Assembly: GCA_030065855.1 (NCBI GenBank)
Contig: JASJCT010000035.1
Coordinates: 1-64,000 of the forward strand
Reading direction: 5' to 3'
Origin: Myxococcota bacterium
GTDB lineage: Bacteria; Myxococcota_A; Polyangia; JAAYKL01
Length of the DNA: 64,000 bases
The position numbers and the translations under genes were made by a program. The notes under the pieces are model-generated. The model was given only the letters and a program-made list of their open reading frames with translations, did not search any database and was not told the origin of the DNA. Shown here one piece after another: positions 51,988 to 60,463 of the stretch; position 1 is the first letter of the stretch; each line of letters opens with the position of its first letter.

Positions 51988-53939
51988 AATGCTTCCCCCA
52001 GTCCGATGTGGAACGCCCACCTGGCCTCTCCTCTGGACAGCGGTGTCTCGTTCAAGCGCGCGCCAACGTCCAGGCGAAACTTGCCGATCGGGCTGGCATA
52101 GCGCAGCCCGCCTCCGGCCGAGTAGTTCCACTCATCGGGTTGATACGATATCTCGTCCGGTTGAACATCTCCTGCATCGCCGAATGCCACGGCGTAGAGG
52201 TCGCCGAACGTCCGCACCCGCAGCTCGATATTGCCCAGGAACACCGTTTTTCCTCCGATCGGAATGCGGCGGCAATCCTCCGCCTCGCCCTCGTCCGGCG
52301 GACAGATTTCCGTTTTCGGCGCCAAACGCTTTAATCCCCAACCTCTCACTGAATCTGCGCCTCCCAGGTAATATTTCATGTCGAATGGGACCGCCGGCCG
52401 ATCTCCATAGGGCAGGATATAACCGGTCTCGATCCGAGCCGCTACCTGCACGCGCGTGCTGATTTGCCAGTACGCCCTGAGCTCGGGAGAGATCTTTTGA
52501 TAGTCGTAGTGTCCGCCAAAAGGACCCCCTGCAACGGCGTATCTCGCGCCCAATACGATGCCGTTTCTCGGCTCGAACAGCCTATCCGTAAAATAGGCCT
52601 TTGTTTCCAACGCCACATAGCTCAGAAAGTAAGGATCTCGAAAATCCAGCCCAAGCAGGCTGCGGTTCGTATCCAGTGTCTCGGATAGGTTGAAAAAATC
52701 GACGAATCGAAAATTATGGCTTACTTCGACCTGCAGGACCTGGGCAAAGAAACGGGATACGCCCAGCCGTGTGCTCGGCGAGTAGAACTGGTAGCCCTCG
52801 TCGATCCCCAGCTCAAAAGCGGGCGCTGCGGTCCAGACCAACTTCTTTTCCAAAAGCCCCTTCTTGGTCAGGCGTGGTTCCACTTTAAGCACGGGGCCGT
52901 GCTCTTTTACAGTGAACGGCGTGGGCAGCTCTGCATAGCCAATCCGAAGACGAACATCGAGGCGAGTGAGCTCGCCAAACAGGTTCCGGTGGGAGTATTG
53001 GCCGGTGATGCGTTCTTCCCACCGGGCCGGCTCGAACCCCAGGCCCACACCGACCTTGATCGACTGCAGCTTCGACTCGGTGACGACAACAGTGATGGGC
53101 ATTCGCCCTTGGGCGTCTATCTCGCGTCCAGGCACAACTTCGACAGCGCTGAACACATCCATGGCGTAGACGACCTGCTCAATGCTTTCGAGCAGCTGGG
53201 GCGAGAACGGCTCACCAGAGATGCCGTCCACTTCTCGCAATACCAACCGTTCCGGCACCCGGCGCAGACCGAGAAACCGCACCTCCCCGATCCAGGCGAA
53301 TTTTCCCGGCCTGATCTCTACGGTGACCTCTGCTGTTTTGGCGTCGCGATCCACGGTTGCCTTCACCGCTGCGGTTGCCAGGGCAAATCCGCGTTCCTTC
53401 AATATGCGCTCGATGCTCGCTTCAGTGCTTTCCATCATCGGCACTTCAAGCGGATCGCCGATGCTCAGTCGAGATGCCGTCTCGACGGTCTCCGCGGTAG
53501 GGCAGCTCGGCATGGGGCATTGGGGCGGACCGTCCGGCCAGACATACCTGATACGGGTCACCCTGACAGGCTCGCCTTCGTGTACGGAGATGACCAGATC
53601 CACTTTGTTCGAGCGCACCCTTTTGGGCGCCGCTCTGATCTCGACCACTTCCGCGTCGTAGTATCCATGTGAGTGATAGAGCGCGACGATGCGCTGGGCG
53701 TCCAGAGGCACGAGGGCCTCATTGAAGTAAAAGGTCTCAGTGAACGGAAGCCACGATGTCTCGCCTGCGAATGTGTATTCGAGCAGCTCGTCTTTTTCAA
53801 AGCGCGTCACTCCCTTGAGCTCGATGTCATCAATCTCGTACCGAGCCCCGGTTATCTCCTGCCGTTCCCGAGTGGTCGCGCAGCAAGCGATGAAAGCACA
53901 AAACAAAAGCGCTCCCCTTTGAGAAATAGAGTGGGTCAT
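51984..53939 (-). CDS. tamA: Omp85-family outer-membrane protein TamA
   Basis: 651 aa from the ATG at 53939; the frame is open upstream to 54299 but would cover the promoter. The N-terminus is ISQRGALLFCAFIACCATTR, so Cys19 or Cys20 could be lipidated (weak lipobox). POTRA domains follow (YEIDDIELKGVTRFEKDELL; GYYDAEVVEIRAAPKR; FAWIGEVRFLGLRRVPERLV), then the barrel from about residue 290, with DMKYYLGGADSVRGWGLKRLAP, the V-R-G-W/F motif of Omp85, and the GEVSHQP-like end GEARWAFHIGLGEAF. It heads a leftward gene train of eight genes. Confidence 0.92.
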   Translation of the reverse strand: MTHSISQRGALLFCAFIACCATTRERQEITGARYEIDDIELKGVTRFEKDELLEYTFAGETSWLPFTETFYFNEALVPLDAQRIVALYHSHGYYDAEVVEIRAAPKRVRSNKVDLVISVHEGEPVRVTRIRYVWPDGPPQCPMPSCPTAETVETASRLSIGDPLEVPMMESTEASIERILKERGFALATAAVKATVDRDAKTAEVTVEIRPGKFAWIGEVRFLGLRRVPERLVLREVDGISGEPFSPQLLESIEQVVYAMDVFSAVEVVPGREIDAQGRMPITVVVTESKLQSIKVGVGLGFEPARWEERITGQYSHRNLFGELTRLDVRLRIGYAELPTPFTVKEHGPVLKVEPRLTKKGLLEKKLVWTAAPAFELGIDEGYQFYSPSTRLGVSRFFAQVLQVEVSHNFRFVDFFNLSETLDTNRSLLGLDFRDPYFLSYVALETKAYFTDRLFEPRNGIVLGARYAVAGGPFGGHYDYQKISPELRAYWQISTRVQVAARIETGYILPYGDRPAVPFDMKYYLGGADSVRGWGLKRLAPKTEICPPDEGEAEDCRRIPIGGKTVFLGNIELRVRTFGDLYAVAFGDAGDVQPDEISYQPDEWNYSAGGGLRYASPIGKFRLDVGARLNETPLSRGEARWAFHIGLGEAF

Positions 53940-53967
53940 GTCCAAATATCTTCGCGAAGCCTGATAG

Positions 53968-53983
53968 AGCAAGGAGCATGCCA
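53968..53983 (-). promoter_or_regulatory. Sigma-54 promoter of tamA
   Basis: Minus strand reads TGGCATGCTCCTTGCT: TGGCA at -24, consensus TTGCT at -12, GG-N10-GC. Predicted start near 53956, leader about 17 bases. The GG lies 101 bases from the element at 54084. Confidence 0.75.
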
Positions 53984-54083
53984 TAAAGATTCGCTCGATA
54001 ACATTCAACTCCCTGCGTCCGGAGCGCAGTCGGTTGGCGATAGCAATGAATCCCGCACTCGCGTAGATACTATTCACTGGTGT

Positions 54084-54115
54084 GTGGCCATTAGACACAT
54101 GTGCCATTTGGCCAC
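54084..54115. promoter_or_regulatory. 32-bp tandem-palindrome element, site F (tamAB / SLC12-like)
   Basis: Half-sites in order: GTGGC, 5 bases, GACAC, AT, GTGCC, 5 bases, GCCAC. It lies midway between two divergent -24/-12 promoters, 101 bases from each GG. Confidence 0.8.
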
Positions 54116-54120
54116 TGTTC

Positions 54121-54144
54121 TTGGTATAGGTCTTGGTATAGGTC
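54121..54144 (+). repeat. Tandem duplication of a 12-bp sequence
   Basis: TTGGTATAGGTC is present twice in a row, between element site F and the promoter of the SLC12-like gene. Twelve bases is close to one helical turn, so copy number would alter enhancer spacing. Confidence 0.7.
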
Positions 54145-54215
54145 AGAGGAATGTCTCTTATCATTGAATATGTCCGCGAATAACTGATCTCTTTCGGCAA
54201 TAGCTGATTCTTTTC

Positions 54216-54231
54216 TGGCCAACAGATTGCA
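54216..54231 (+). promoter_or_regulatory. Sigma-54-like promoter of the SLC12-like gene
   Basis: TGGCCAACAGATTGCA has TGGC at -24, TTGCA at -12 and GG-N10-GC. Predicted start near 54242, about 69 bases before the ATG at 54311. The GG is 101 bases from site F. Confidence 0.7.
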
Positions 54232-54310
54232 TAAAGCTGATACATTGCGATGCTGGAATTGACAACACAACACAAGAAGAAACCCTCGACCGATTGCATC
54301 TAGGTGACAG

Positions 54311-56533
54311 ATGGCAAAAACCGATACCTATGGATCCCAATCGCCCAAGGACGCCAAGTTCGGTGCATTCAAGGGGGTATTCACGCCCTCTATTCTGACC
54401 ATCCTCGGCGTGATCATGTACCTGCGCTTCGGCTGGGTAGTGGGTCACGGCGGGTTGATCGGCGCAGTGGCGGTCGTGATCCTGGCCCATATCATCTCTT
54501 ACACCACGGGACTGAGCGTCAGCTCCATCGCCACGAACCGGACTATCAAGACCGGTGGCGATTACTACATGATCTCCCGCAGCCTGGGCCTGCCTATCGG
54601 CGGGGCCATCGGCCTGGCCCTGTTCTTTGCCCTGGCCCTGTCCACGAGCCTCTACATCATCGGTTTCACAGAGTCGTTTCTTGAGTCTTTCCACTTGGAA
54701 AATAACCTGCTGAACCGACGCATCGTAGGATCGATCACCTGTGTGGTCATCACTGTGATTACCTTTATCAGCACATCTCTGGCACTGCGCCTCCAGTACT
54801 TTGTGCTCGCCGCCATCGGCCTATCCCTGGTTTCCCTGTTTTTCAGTGAATCCCCATCACTACCAACCGGAAGTGTCAAGCTGTGGTTCTCACAGGGATC
54901 TGAATCGTTCGAAACGGTTTTTGCTGTGTTCTTTCCGGCAGTAACCGGATTTACGGCCGGCGTGGCCATGTCCGGAGACCTCAGGGACCCGCGCAAGTCG
55001 ATTCCCCGCGGCACCATGATCGCCATCACCGTGGGCTTGATCGCCTACCTGGCGATACCCATCTTTTTATCTCTCAAAGTGGATCCTGAAACCCTCAAGA
55101 CCGACCAGATGGTCTGGATGCAAGTTGCCAGGATCCCCCAACTCGTCATCGCCGGTGTATTCGCGGCCACGATATCCTCGGCCCTAGGCAGCATCCTGGG
55201 AGCGCCCCGCTACCTGCAGGCCCTGGCCATGGACGGCGTGGTGCCCAAGTTCCTGGGCAAGGGCTACGGTGTTCTCAATGAACCTCGCGTCGGAACCATC
55301 GCCACGTTTTTGGTGGCAGAAGCCGGTATCCTGGTCGGCGAGCTGGATCTGATCGCGCGGATCATCACCATGTTCTTCCTGACCAGCTACGGCTTCATCT
55401 GCCTGGCCTGCGGCGTTCAGACCTGGTCTGGGATCGCCAGCTTTCGGCCGGACTTCAAGACGCCTGCCTGGGTGAGCTTTCTAGGCGCGATCGTCTGCCT
55501 CGGGATCATGTTCAAGCTGGATACCGTGGCCATGGTGGGAGCAACTGCGACCATGCTTTTGGTCTACGCCGTGCTCCAGCGCCGCCGCTTCAAGGTTTCT
55601 CCAAAGGACACCTGGGGCGGGTTCTGGTCCGCGGTCGTGCAAAAAGGGCTGCTCCATCTGCACAAGAGATCGGCTGATTCCAAGAACTGGCGCCCGAACG
55701 CGATCGTTTTCGCCGGCGAGCCCAGCGAGAGACAACACTTGATCCACATGGCGCGATGGATCGTTCAGAATCGGGGGTTGGCCACCTATTTCTACTTTAT
55801 AGAGGGAGATATCCTGTTGGAATCCCGGCGCGCGTCCCGTATCGAGCCCTCGGCCCGAGAAGCTGTGGGCCAGATTTTTCCAGAGATGCTGACACAAGTC
55901 GCGGTGGCGAGCGACGTGTATGAAGGCATTGTCAACGCGTCCCAATCTTACGGCCTGTCCGGTATGAAACCCAACACCGTGATCATGGGCTGGGGCGAGG
56001 GGAGCGAGCGGCCGGCTGAGTTTACAAGGCTGGTGCGGTCCCTGCTGGCCCTGGACCACAACCTGATCTTTGTAGAGCATGATGAACATCGCTCCTTTGG
56101 TGACCACAAGACAATCGACATCTGGTGGGGGGGCCTGGACCGCAACGGCGAGCTCATGCTCCTTCTGGCCTATTTGATTACCTCCTCTGCGACCTGGTCT
56201 CACGCGCGGGTCAGGATCAATGTGGTTGTCGACACCGAAGACGCACGGCAAAGAGCTGAGGCGAGCTTGCTGAGAATCATCAAGGACTCCCGCGTTCGCG
56301 CGGATCCCAATATTATCCAAAAGCGTACAAGTGAGCAGACCGTACCCGATTACATGGCACAACTGTCCAAAGACGCGGATCTGGTCATCATGGGGCTCAG
56401 GGAACCCCTGGCCGATGAAACCGACAGCTTCGTGGCGCATGTCACGCGGTTCATCGACCGCCTGGGAACCGTGCTTTTGGTCAGATCATCGAGTCGATTC
56501 GAGGGGGCGAGCCTACTCTTTGATGACGAGTGA
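54311..56533 (+). CDS. SLC12-like (cation-chloride cotransporter / APC superfamily) transporter
   Basis: A 740-aa protein. About 12 transmembrane helices in residues 24-420 with the APC/SLC12 pattern: FGAFKGVFTPSILTILGVIMYLRFGWVVGHGGLIG (the FxPxLxxIxGVIxYLRLxWVxGxxG region of NKCC/KCC proteins), IKTGGDYYMISRSLG and GFTAGVAMSGDLRDPRKSIPRG. The soluble C-terminal part (about 440-740) resembles the SLC12 C-terminal domain and universal-stress-protein-like folds (VFAGEPSERQHLIHMARWI; DLVIMGLREPLADETDSFVAHVTRFIDRLGTVLLVRSS). It may move K+, Na+ and Cl- or amino acids. Standard ATG, divergent from tamA. Confidence 0.85.
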   Translation: MAKTDTYGSQSPKDAKFGAFKGVFTPSILTILGVIMYLRFGWVVGHGGLIGAVAVVILAHIISYTTGLSVSSIATNRTIKTGGDYYMISRSLGLPIGGAIGLALFFALALSTSLYIIGFTESFLESFHLENNLLNRRIVGSITCVVITVITFISTSLALRLQYFVLAAIGLSLVSLFFSESPSLPTGSVKLWFSQGSESFETVFAVFFPAVTGFTAGVAMSGDLRDPRKSIPRGTMIAITVGLIAYLAIPIFLSLKVDPETLKTDQMVWMQVARIPQLVIAGVFAATISSALGSILGAPRYLQALAMDGVVPKFLGKGYGVLNEPRVGTIATFLVAEAGILVGELDLIARIITMFFLTSYGFICLACGVQTWSGIASFRPDFKTPAWVSFLGAIVCLGIMFKLDTVAMVGATATMLLVYAVLQRRRFKVSPKDTWGGFWSAVVQKGLLHLHKRSADSKNWRPNAIVFAGEPSERQHLIHMARWIVQNRGLATYFYFIEGDILLESRRASRIEPSAREAVGQIFPEMLTQVAVASDVYEGIVNASQSYGLSGMKPNTVIMGWGEGSERPAEFTRLVRSLLALDHNLIFVEHDEHRSFGDHKTIDIWWGGLDRNGELMLLLAYLITSSATWSHARVRINVVVDTEDARQRAEASLLRIIKDSRVRADPNIIQKRTSEQTVPDYMAQLSKDADLVIMGLREPLADETDSFVAHVTRFIDRLGTVLLVRSSSRFEGASLLFDDE

Positions 56534-56551
56534 TTTTTTTTGAACATCCTC

Positions 56552-58102
56552 TCATCTGCGGAAAACCAAGTACATCGTGCTCCCGTCCCGATAGATGAGA
56601 AGGAGGATGTTGCTTTTGGACTTCCTGTACAGTTCTGTGAAGGCTGGAACCGATTGTATCGGCATCTTGTTGAGTTCGATTAGAACGTCACCCGGTTTGA
56701 GGCCGGCAGAATGGGCTGGGCTGCCGGGTTCAACGGCAGTGATCACCACGCCGGTTTGAAGCCGCTCTGGGATCTCGTACTTGTCCCGGTTGGCAGGATT
56801 GAGAGCGCCGATGGTCAATCCACCGAGGGCGCCTTCGTCTGGCGCTACTTTGGCTATGCCGCCAAGGTCAGCAGGGAGCTCCCCCAGGGTGACCTCGATG
56901 GTTTTTACCACTTTATCGCGTTTGAATTCGATGCGCGCTTTGCTGCCGGTGCCGAGCACGGCGATGAGATTGCGCAGTTTGGCGGAAGAGTCCATTTTCT
57001 CGCCGTTGATGCTGAGCACCACGTCACCTCGTTTGAATCCGGCTTTATCAGCCGGGCCGTCCGCGACCACATCCGCGATGAGCACGCCTCTTGAATTGGG
57101 CAGGCCGAGCGCGTCGGCCAGCTCCTTGGTAACATCCTGAATCGAGACGCCCAGCCAGCCGCGAACAACGCGGCCGTGCTTGATCAGACTGTCCATGACG
57201 GGTTTTGCCATATTGGCCGGGATGGCAAAGCCGATACCCTGGTACCCACCGCTCCGACTCAGAATGGCGGTATTGATGCCAACGAGCTCGCCCCTCAGGT
57301 TGACCAAGGCGCCGCCCGAGTTGCCTGGATTGATAGCAGCGTCGGTTTGTATGAAGTCTTCGTAGTCTACGATGCCGACGTCGGCCCGTCCCTTGGCAGA
57401 GACGATGCCAAACGTCACTGTATGTGAGAGACCAAACGGGTTGCCCACGGCAAGCACCATTTCACCGAGTCGGAGCTTGGAAGAATCGCCAAACGGCAGT
57501 GGCTGTATATCTTTCAAATCGCCTTTCAATTTGAGCACGGCCACATCGCTTTTGGGATCCGAGCCCACGATCTCGGCTTCGTACTCCTGCTCTCCTTCAG
57601 CCAGGCCGACCGTTATCTTTTCAGCCTTTTCCACGACATGGTTGTTGGTGAGCACAATACCGTCTTTACTTACGATGACTCCAGAACCCAAACTCTTCTC
57701 TCTGCGTTCTTTTGGCATGCGTCGATGCATCTGCGGACCGAAAAAGTGGCGGAAGAAAGGATCGTTGAAGAAAGGAGAGGTCACTGCGCCGCCTTGGGTG
57801 CGAATCACCTTTACTGATGAGATATTGACGACACTCTTTACTGCCCGCTCGGCAACATCCGCAAAGACGTCCGGCTTATCGAACGGTGTCGCTATTGGGC
57901 CTAACGCTTTCTTGTCATTGGGATTTACCGTCTGTTGATCGGTCACCGAGGGAGACTTCTTCTCCTGCTCCTCAGTCGCCGCTTTTTCACTCTTCTGACC
58001 GCGTTGCTTAGGCCCTTGGCAGGACGCAATGGTTGCAACGAGGGTTACTAGCAAAATGGCGATTATGCCGGTGTTATGTCGTTTGTACGGTATTGTGATC
58101 AT
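56552..58102 (-). CDS. degP: DegP/HtrA-family serine protease, lipoprotein
   Basis: 516 aa. Signal and lipobox TIASC put Cys28 at the mature N-terminus. An acidic/charged linker leads to the trypsin domain with His155 (TNNHVV), Asp186 (KSDVAVLKL) and Ser262 (NPGNSGGAL). Two PDZ domains follow: RGVLIADVVADGPADKAGFKRGDVVLSINGEKM and GVVITAVEPGSPAHSAGLKPGDVLIELNKMPI. It degrades or holds misfolded periplasmic proteins. Lipid anchoring is unusual for DegP and more like DegS-type localisation. It converges with the SLC12-like gene; no -24/-12 element was seen upstream. Confidence 0.95.
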   Translation of the reverse strand: MITIPYKRHNTGIIAILLVTLVATIASCQGPKQRGQKSEKAATEEQEKKSPSVTDQQTVNPNDKKALGPIATPFDKPDVFADVAERAVKSVVNISSVKVIRTQGGAVTSPFFNDPFFRHFFGPQMHRRMPKERREKSLGSGVIVSKDGIVLTNNHVVEKAEKITVGLAEGEQEYEAEIVGSDPKSDVAVLKLKGDLKDIQPLPFGDSSKLRLGEMVLAVGNPFGLSHTVTFGIVSAKGRADVGIVDYEDFIQTDAAINPGNSGGALVNLRGELVGINTAILSRSGGYQGIGFAIPANMAKPVMDSLIKHGRVVRGWLGVSIQDVTKELADALGLPNSRGVLIADVVADGPADKAGFKRGDVVLSINGEKMDSSAKLRNLIAVLGTGSKARIEFKRDKVVKTIEVTLGELPADLGGIAKVAPDEGALGGLTIGALNPANRDKYEIPERLQTGVVITAVEPGSPAHSAGLKPGDVLIELNKMPIQSVPAFTELYRKSKSNILLLIYRDGSTMYLVFRR

Positions 58103-58475
58103 GTCTCACCTCCTATCGATCACGGATAAAATCTATAGCTTCAGTATTAGATAGAGCCAACCACCACCGCGATACACCCGCAGGAGCAAATCGTCCCCTG
58201 ATCCGACTCGACCAGCGGCGAAAGCATGGGCTAATAACTCGATTGCTCTCCTTTCTCTTCATGGCTGCCTCCTTGTGGTTGACAACAATCAAAACGCTGC
58301 CTTATTCCGTTTGCTGGAAGTAAAGTGTTCATGAGTGGCGTGTGGTCAAGGAGTGGGGTGCATTCGTTTGGCACAGGGTGCGTGCACTTATGCTGTTGTA
58401 CTTTCCAGTAACTAGAATTATTTGAATTCCCGGTCGACTAAACATACTATAGGGGCCGCTTCAAAGGAGATGATC
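58103..58475. other. Intergenic region between degP and the OLD-type gene
   Basis: About 370 bases without an open frame worth reporting. It contains a perfect TTGACA at 58280-58285 without a good -10, and GTGC-rich inverted stretches near 58360-58395. The region lacks a full 32-bp element and a valid -24/-12 element. Promoters for degP and the OLD-type gene should lie here but are not identified. Confidence 0.5.
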
Positions 58476-60179
58476 TTGATTCGCAAAGTTACGGTAAGAC
58501 ATTTTAAAATGTTCAAACAAGAGGAATTCAAGCTTTCCGAGCATGTCCTTTTAGCCGGACCGAACAACAGCGGTAAGACAACACTCCTCCAAGCAATTGC
58601 AACTTGGCATCTTGCCATTAACAAATGGATAGAGAACCGGACAGGAAAAACCGGGCAGACTCGCACTGGCGTTCCAATCCCCAAAAAGGATTTTACGGCA
58701 ATTCCACTCAGGGATGTCAGGTTGCTATGGACTGATTTATCGGTTGCGCTGGGCAAGGACGAGGCCCCTGAAGGTAAAGCGGGCTATCCTCGATTTCTCG
58801 AGGTTAGAGTTGAATGGGAGGACAAGGAAGGAATCGTCGATATCCCCGTGTCCTTCAGAAGCCAAGGGAGTGAAATTGTATATGTAAGACTAGAAACCGA
58901 ATCCACGGACGACCTCTTGAACCGCATCAGAAATATTAACGTGGTGCACGTGCCACCTTTTTCCGGCATAGGTGTTGATGAAACCAGATATGATCGACCA
59001 TATCAAAATCTCCTGGTGGGCCAGGGGAAAGCCGGCGATATCTTAAGAAACCTTCTCCTTGAAATCTATACAAGCAGTACTGAATCGTGGGACGAACTTT
59101 GTAGTGATATCAAGACCATCTTTGGCTGTCGACTGCTTTCGCCGGAATACGAGGGGCGGCCATTTATTGTATGTGATTATTTGCCTGGCATTCCAGATGG
59201 ACGAGGGCAAGGTGGACTGACCAAGCTTGACATCGCATCTGCTGGAAGCGGATTTCATCAAGTTCTTATGCTGCTCTCCTTTTTTTACGCAAGACCGGCT
59301 TCTATCTATCTTCTCGATGAACCGGACGCACATTTACACGTGATACTGCAGAAGCAAGTACACGATCGACTGAGAGACGCCGCCCGTAATCGACACTGTC
59401 AGCTTATTATTTCGACACACTCAGAGATACTAATAGACCGATCAGACATTGGCTCAATTATTTCTTTTTTTGAGCGTCCACACCACTTGTCAGAGGAAGC
59501 CGAACAAGCTCGAATTCGTGAGGCACTTAAGCGCATCACCGCCACCGAGGCACTACTCGCGGACCATTCTCCATTCATACTCTACGTGGAATCACAGAGC
59601 GATTTTGACATACTCAAAGCACTGTCCGAAGCACTTAAGCATCCCATTCGTGATTGGTTTTCCAACAAACCATTTTACTACGCAATGCGAGGGAGGAAAC
59701 CTAGAACAGCGAGGGAGCACTTCTTCGCTTTGGGAGCAATCCGCAGTGACATCAAGGGCTATCTGATTCTGGACAGCGATAACAGAGAGACTCAGGAACA
59801 CGAGGTGAAAGCTGACAGGCTTGTTGTCAAGGAATGGAAACGCTACGAGATTGAAAATTATCTAGTACATTTTGAAGCGCTGGTAAGATTTGTCGAGAAC
59901 CGATTTCCCCTATCCGTGCGTCCAGTGAGAGAGTATCTTGAGAATCAACTTCCCCCGGCATTCATAGATAACCCCCTTGAACAACATGACTATATTGACA
60001 CTGTTCCGGCAAGTAAAACGCTATTGCCGGGATTCATGAAAGCGAGCGGGCTCAACATTCAAAAAAATGAATACTTTCTCATTGCACAACAAATGAAGCC
60101 CGACGAGATACCTGACGAAATAACCCGTACACTCGATGATTTGTACGGGTTTCTCAAACTCGGTGCTGATGATGAATAG
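58476..60179 (+). CDS. OLD-family ATPase/TOPRIM nuclease-like protein
   Basis: 567 aa from a TTG at 58476 with AAAGGAG 6 bases upstream; an ATG at 58470 is too close to the SD. N-terminal ABC-type ATPase with Walker A GPNNSGKTT, an Asp-rich Walker B ASIYLLDEPDAHLH and the signature SAGSGFHQVL. The C-terminal half has a TOPRIM-like ILYVESQSDFDILKALSEA and LILDSDNR (E and D-x-D), as in OLD nucleases. OLD proteins defend against phage, alone or with a UvrD-like partner (Gabija, Septu and retron partners). None is adjacent here. Codon usage looks more AT-rich than that of its neighbours, suggesting acquisition. Confidence 0.8.
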   Translation: MIRKVTVRHFKMFKQEEFKLSEHVLLAGPNNSGKTTLLQAIATWHLAINKWIENRTGKTGQTRTGVPIPKKDFTAIPLRDVRLLWTDLSVALGKDEAPEGKAGYPRFLEVRVEWEDKEGIVDIPVSFRSQGSEIVYVRLETESTDDLLNRIRNINVVHVPPFSGIGVDETRYDRPYQNLLVGQGKAGDILRNLLLEIYTSSTESWDELCSDIKTIFGCRLLSPEYEGRPFIVCDYLPGIPDGRGQGGLTKLDIASAGSGFHQVLMLLSFFYARPASIYLLDEPDAHLHVILQKQVHDRLRDAARNRHCQLIISTHSEILIDRSDIGSIISFFERPHHLSEEAEQARIREALKRITATEALLADHSPFILYVESQSDFDILKALSEALKHPIRDWFSNKPFYYAMRGRKPRTAREHFFALGAIRSDIKGYLILDSDNRETQEHEVKADRLVVKEWKRYEIENYLVHFEALVRFVENRFPLSVRPVREYLENQLPPAFIDNPLEQHDYIDTVPASKTLLPGFMKASGLNIQKNEYFLIAQQMKPDEIPDEITRTLDDLYGFLKLGADDE

Positions 60180-60184
60180 ACCGA

Positions 60185-60385
60185 TTGCGCTCTCTCGTCC
60201 ATGACAACAAAATCGTCGTGTTCAGCCCAGGTGGGGAAAAGATACGCCTCCCTTGCGGATCAACGGTTCGCAACTTTGCCGCTGGTCTCGGGTATGAATT
60301 GACAGATCAAAGTGCGGCGTTGGTCAACGGCAGACCCTGTTCGCTCGACGCAGTGCTTTAGGAGGGTGACACTGTCGACCTAAAT
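60185..60385 (+). pseudogene. TGS-domain remnant interrupted by a stop
   Basis: From a TTG at 60185 the frame reads LRSLVHDNKIVVFSPGGEKI then RLPCGSTVRNFAAGLGYELT then DQSAALVNGRPCSLDAVL, a clear TGS (ThrRS/GTPase/SpoT) domain pattern. A TAG at 60359-60361 breaks it. The same frame continues EGDTVDLNQ, which is how TGS domains end. The rest of the parent gene is missing, and no SD precedes the TTG. Probably the 3' part of a lost gene. The gap to the DnaJ-like gene (60386-60463) holds an 11-base A tract and no gene. Confidence 0.75.
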
Positions 60386-60463
60386 CAAAAAAAAAAGTCG
60401 CAAGGTCTTGACTCACATCAAACTGTGAACACCCTGGTGTCGCCAAATTTCCGGAGGTGACCC

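Noticed and set aside
51988-52131. N-terminal extension of TamB by 48 residues
   Set aside because: It overlaps the end of tamA by about 145 bases in another frame; the TTG at 51987 overlapping the tamA stop has an SD and leads directly to the transmembrane helix.
53940-54299. N-terminal extension of TamA by 120 residues
   Set aside because: It would translate through element site F and both promoters; a signal peptide starts properly at 53939.
58368-58386. TGGCAC block as a sigma-54 promoter for the OLD-type gene
   Set aside because: The distance from GG to the next GC is 12, not 10, and TTGCA is absent.
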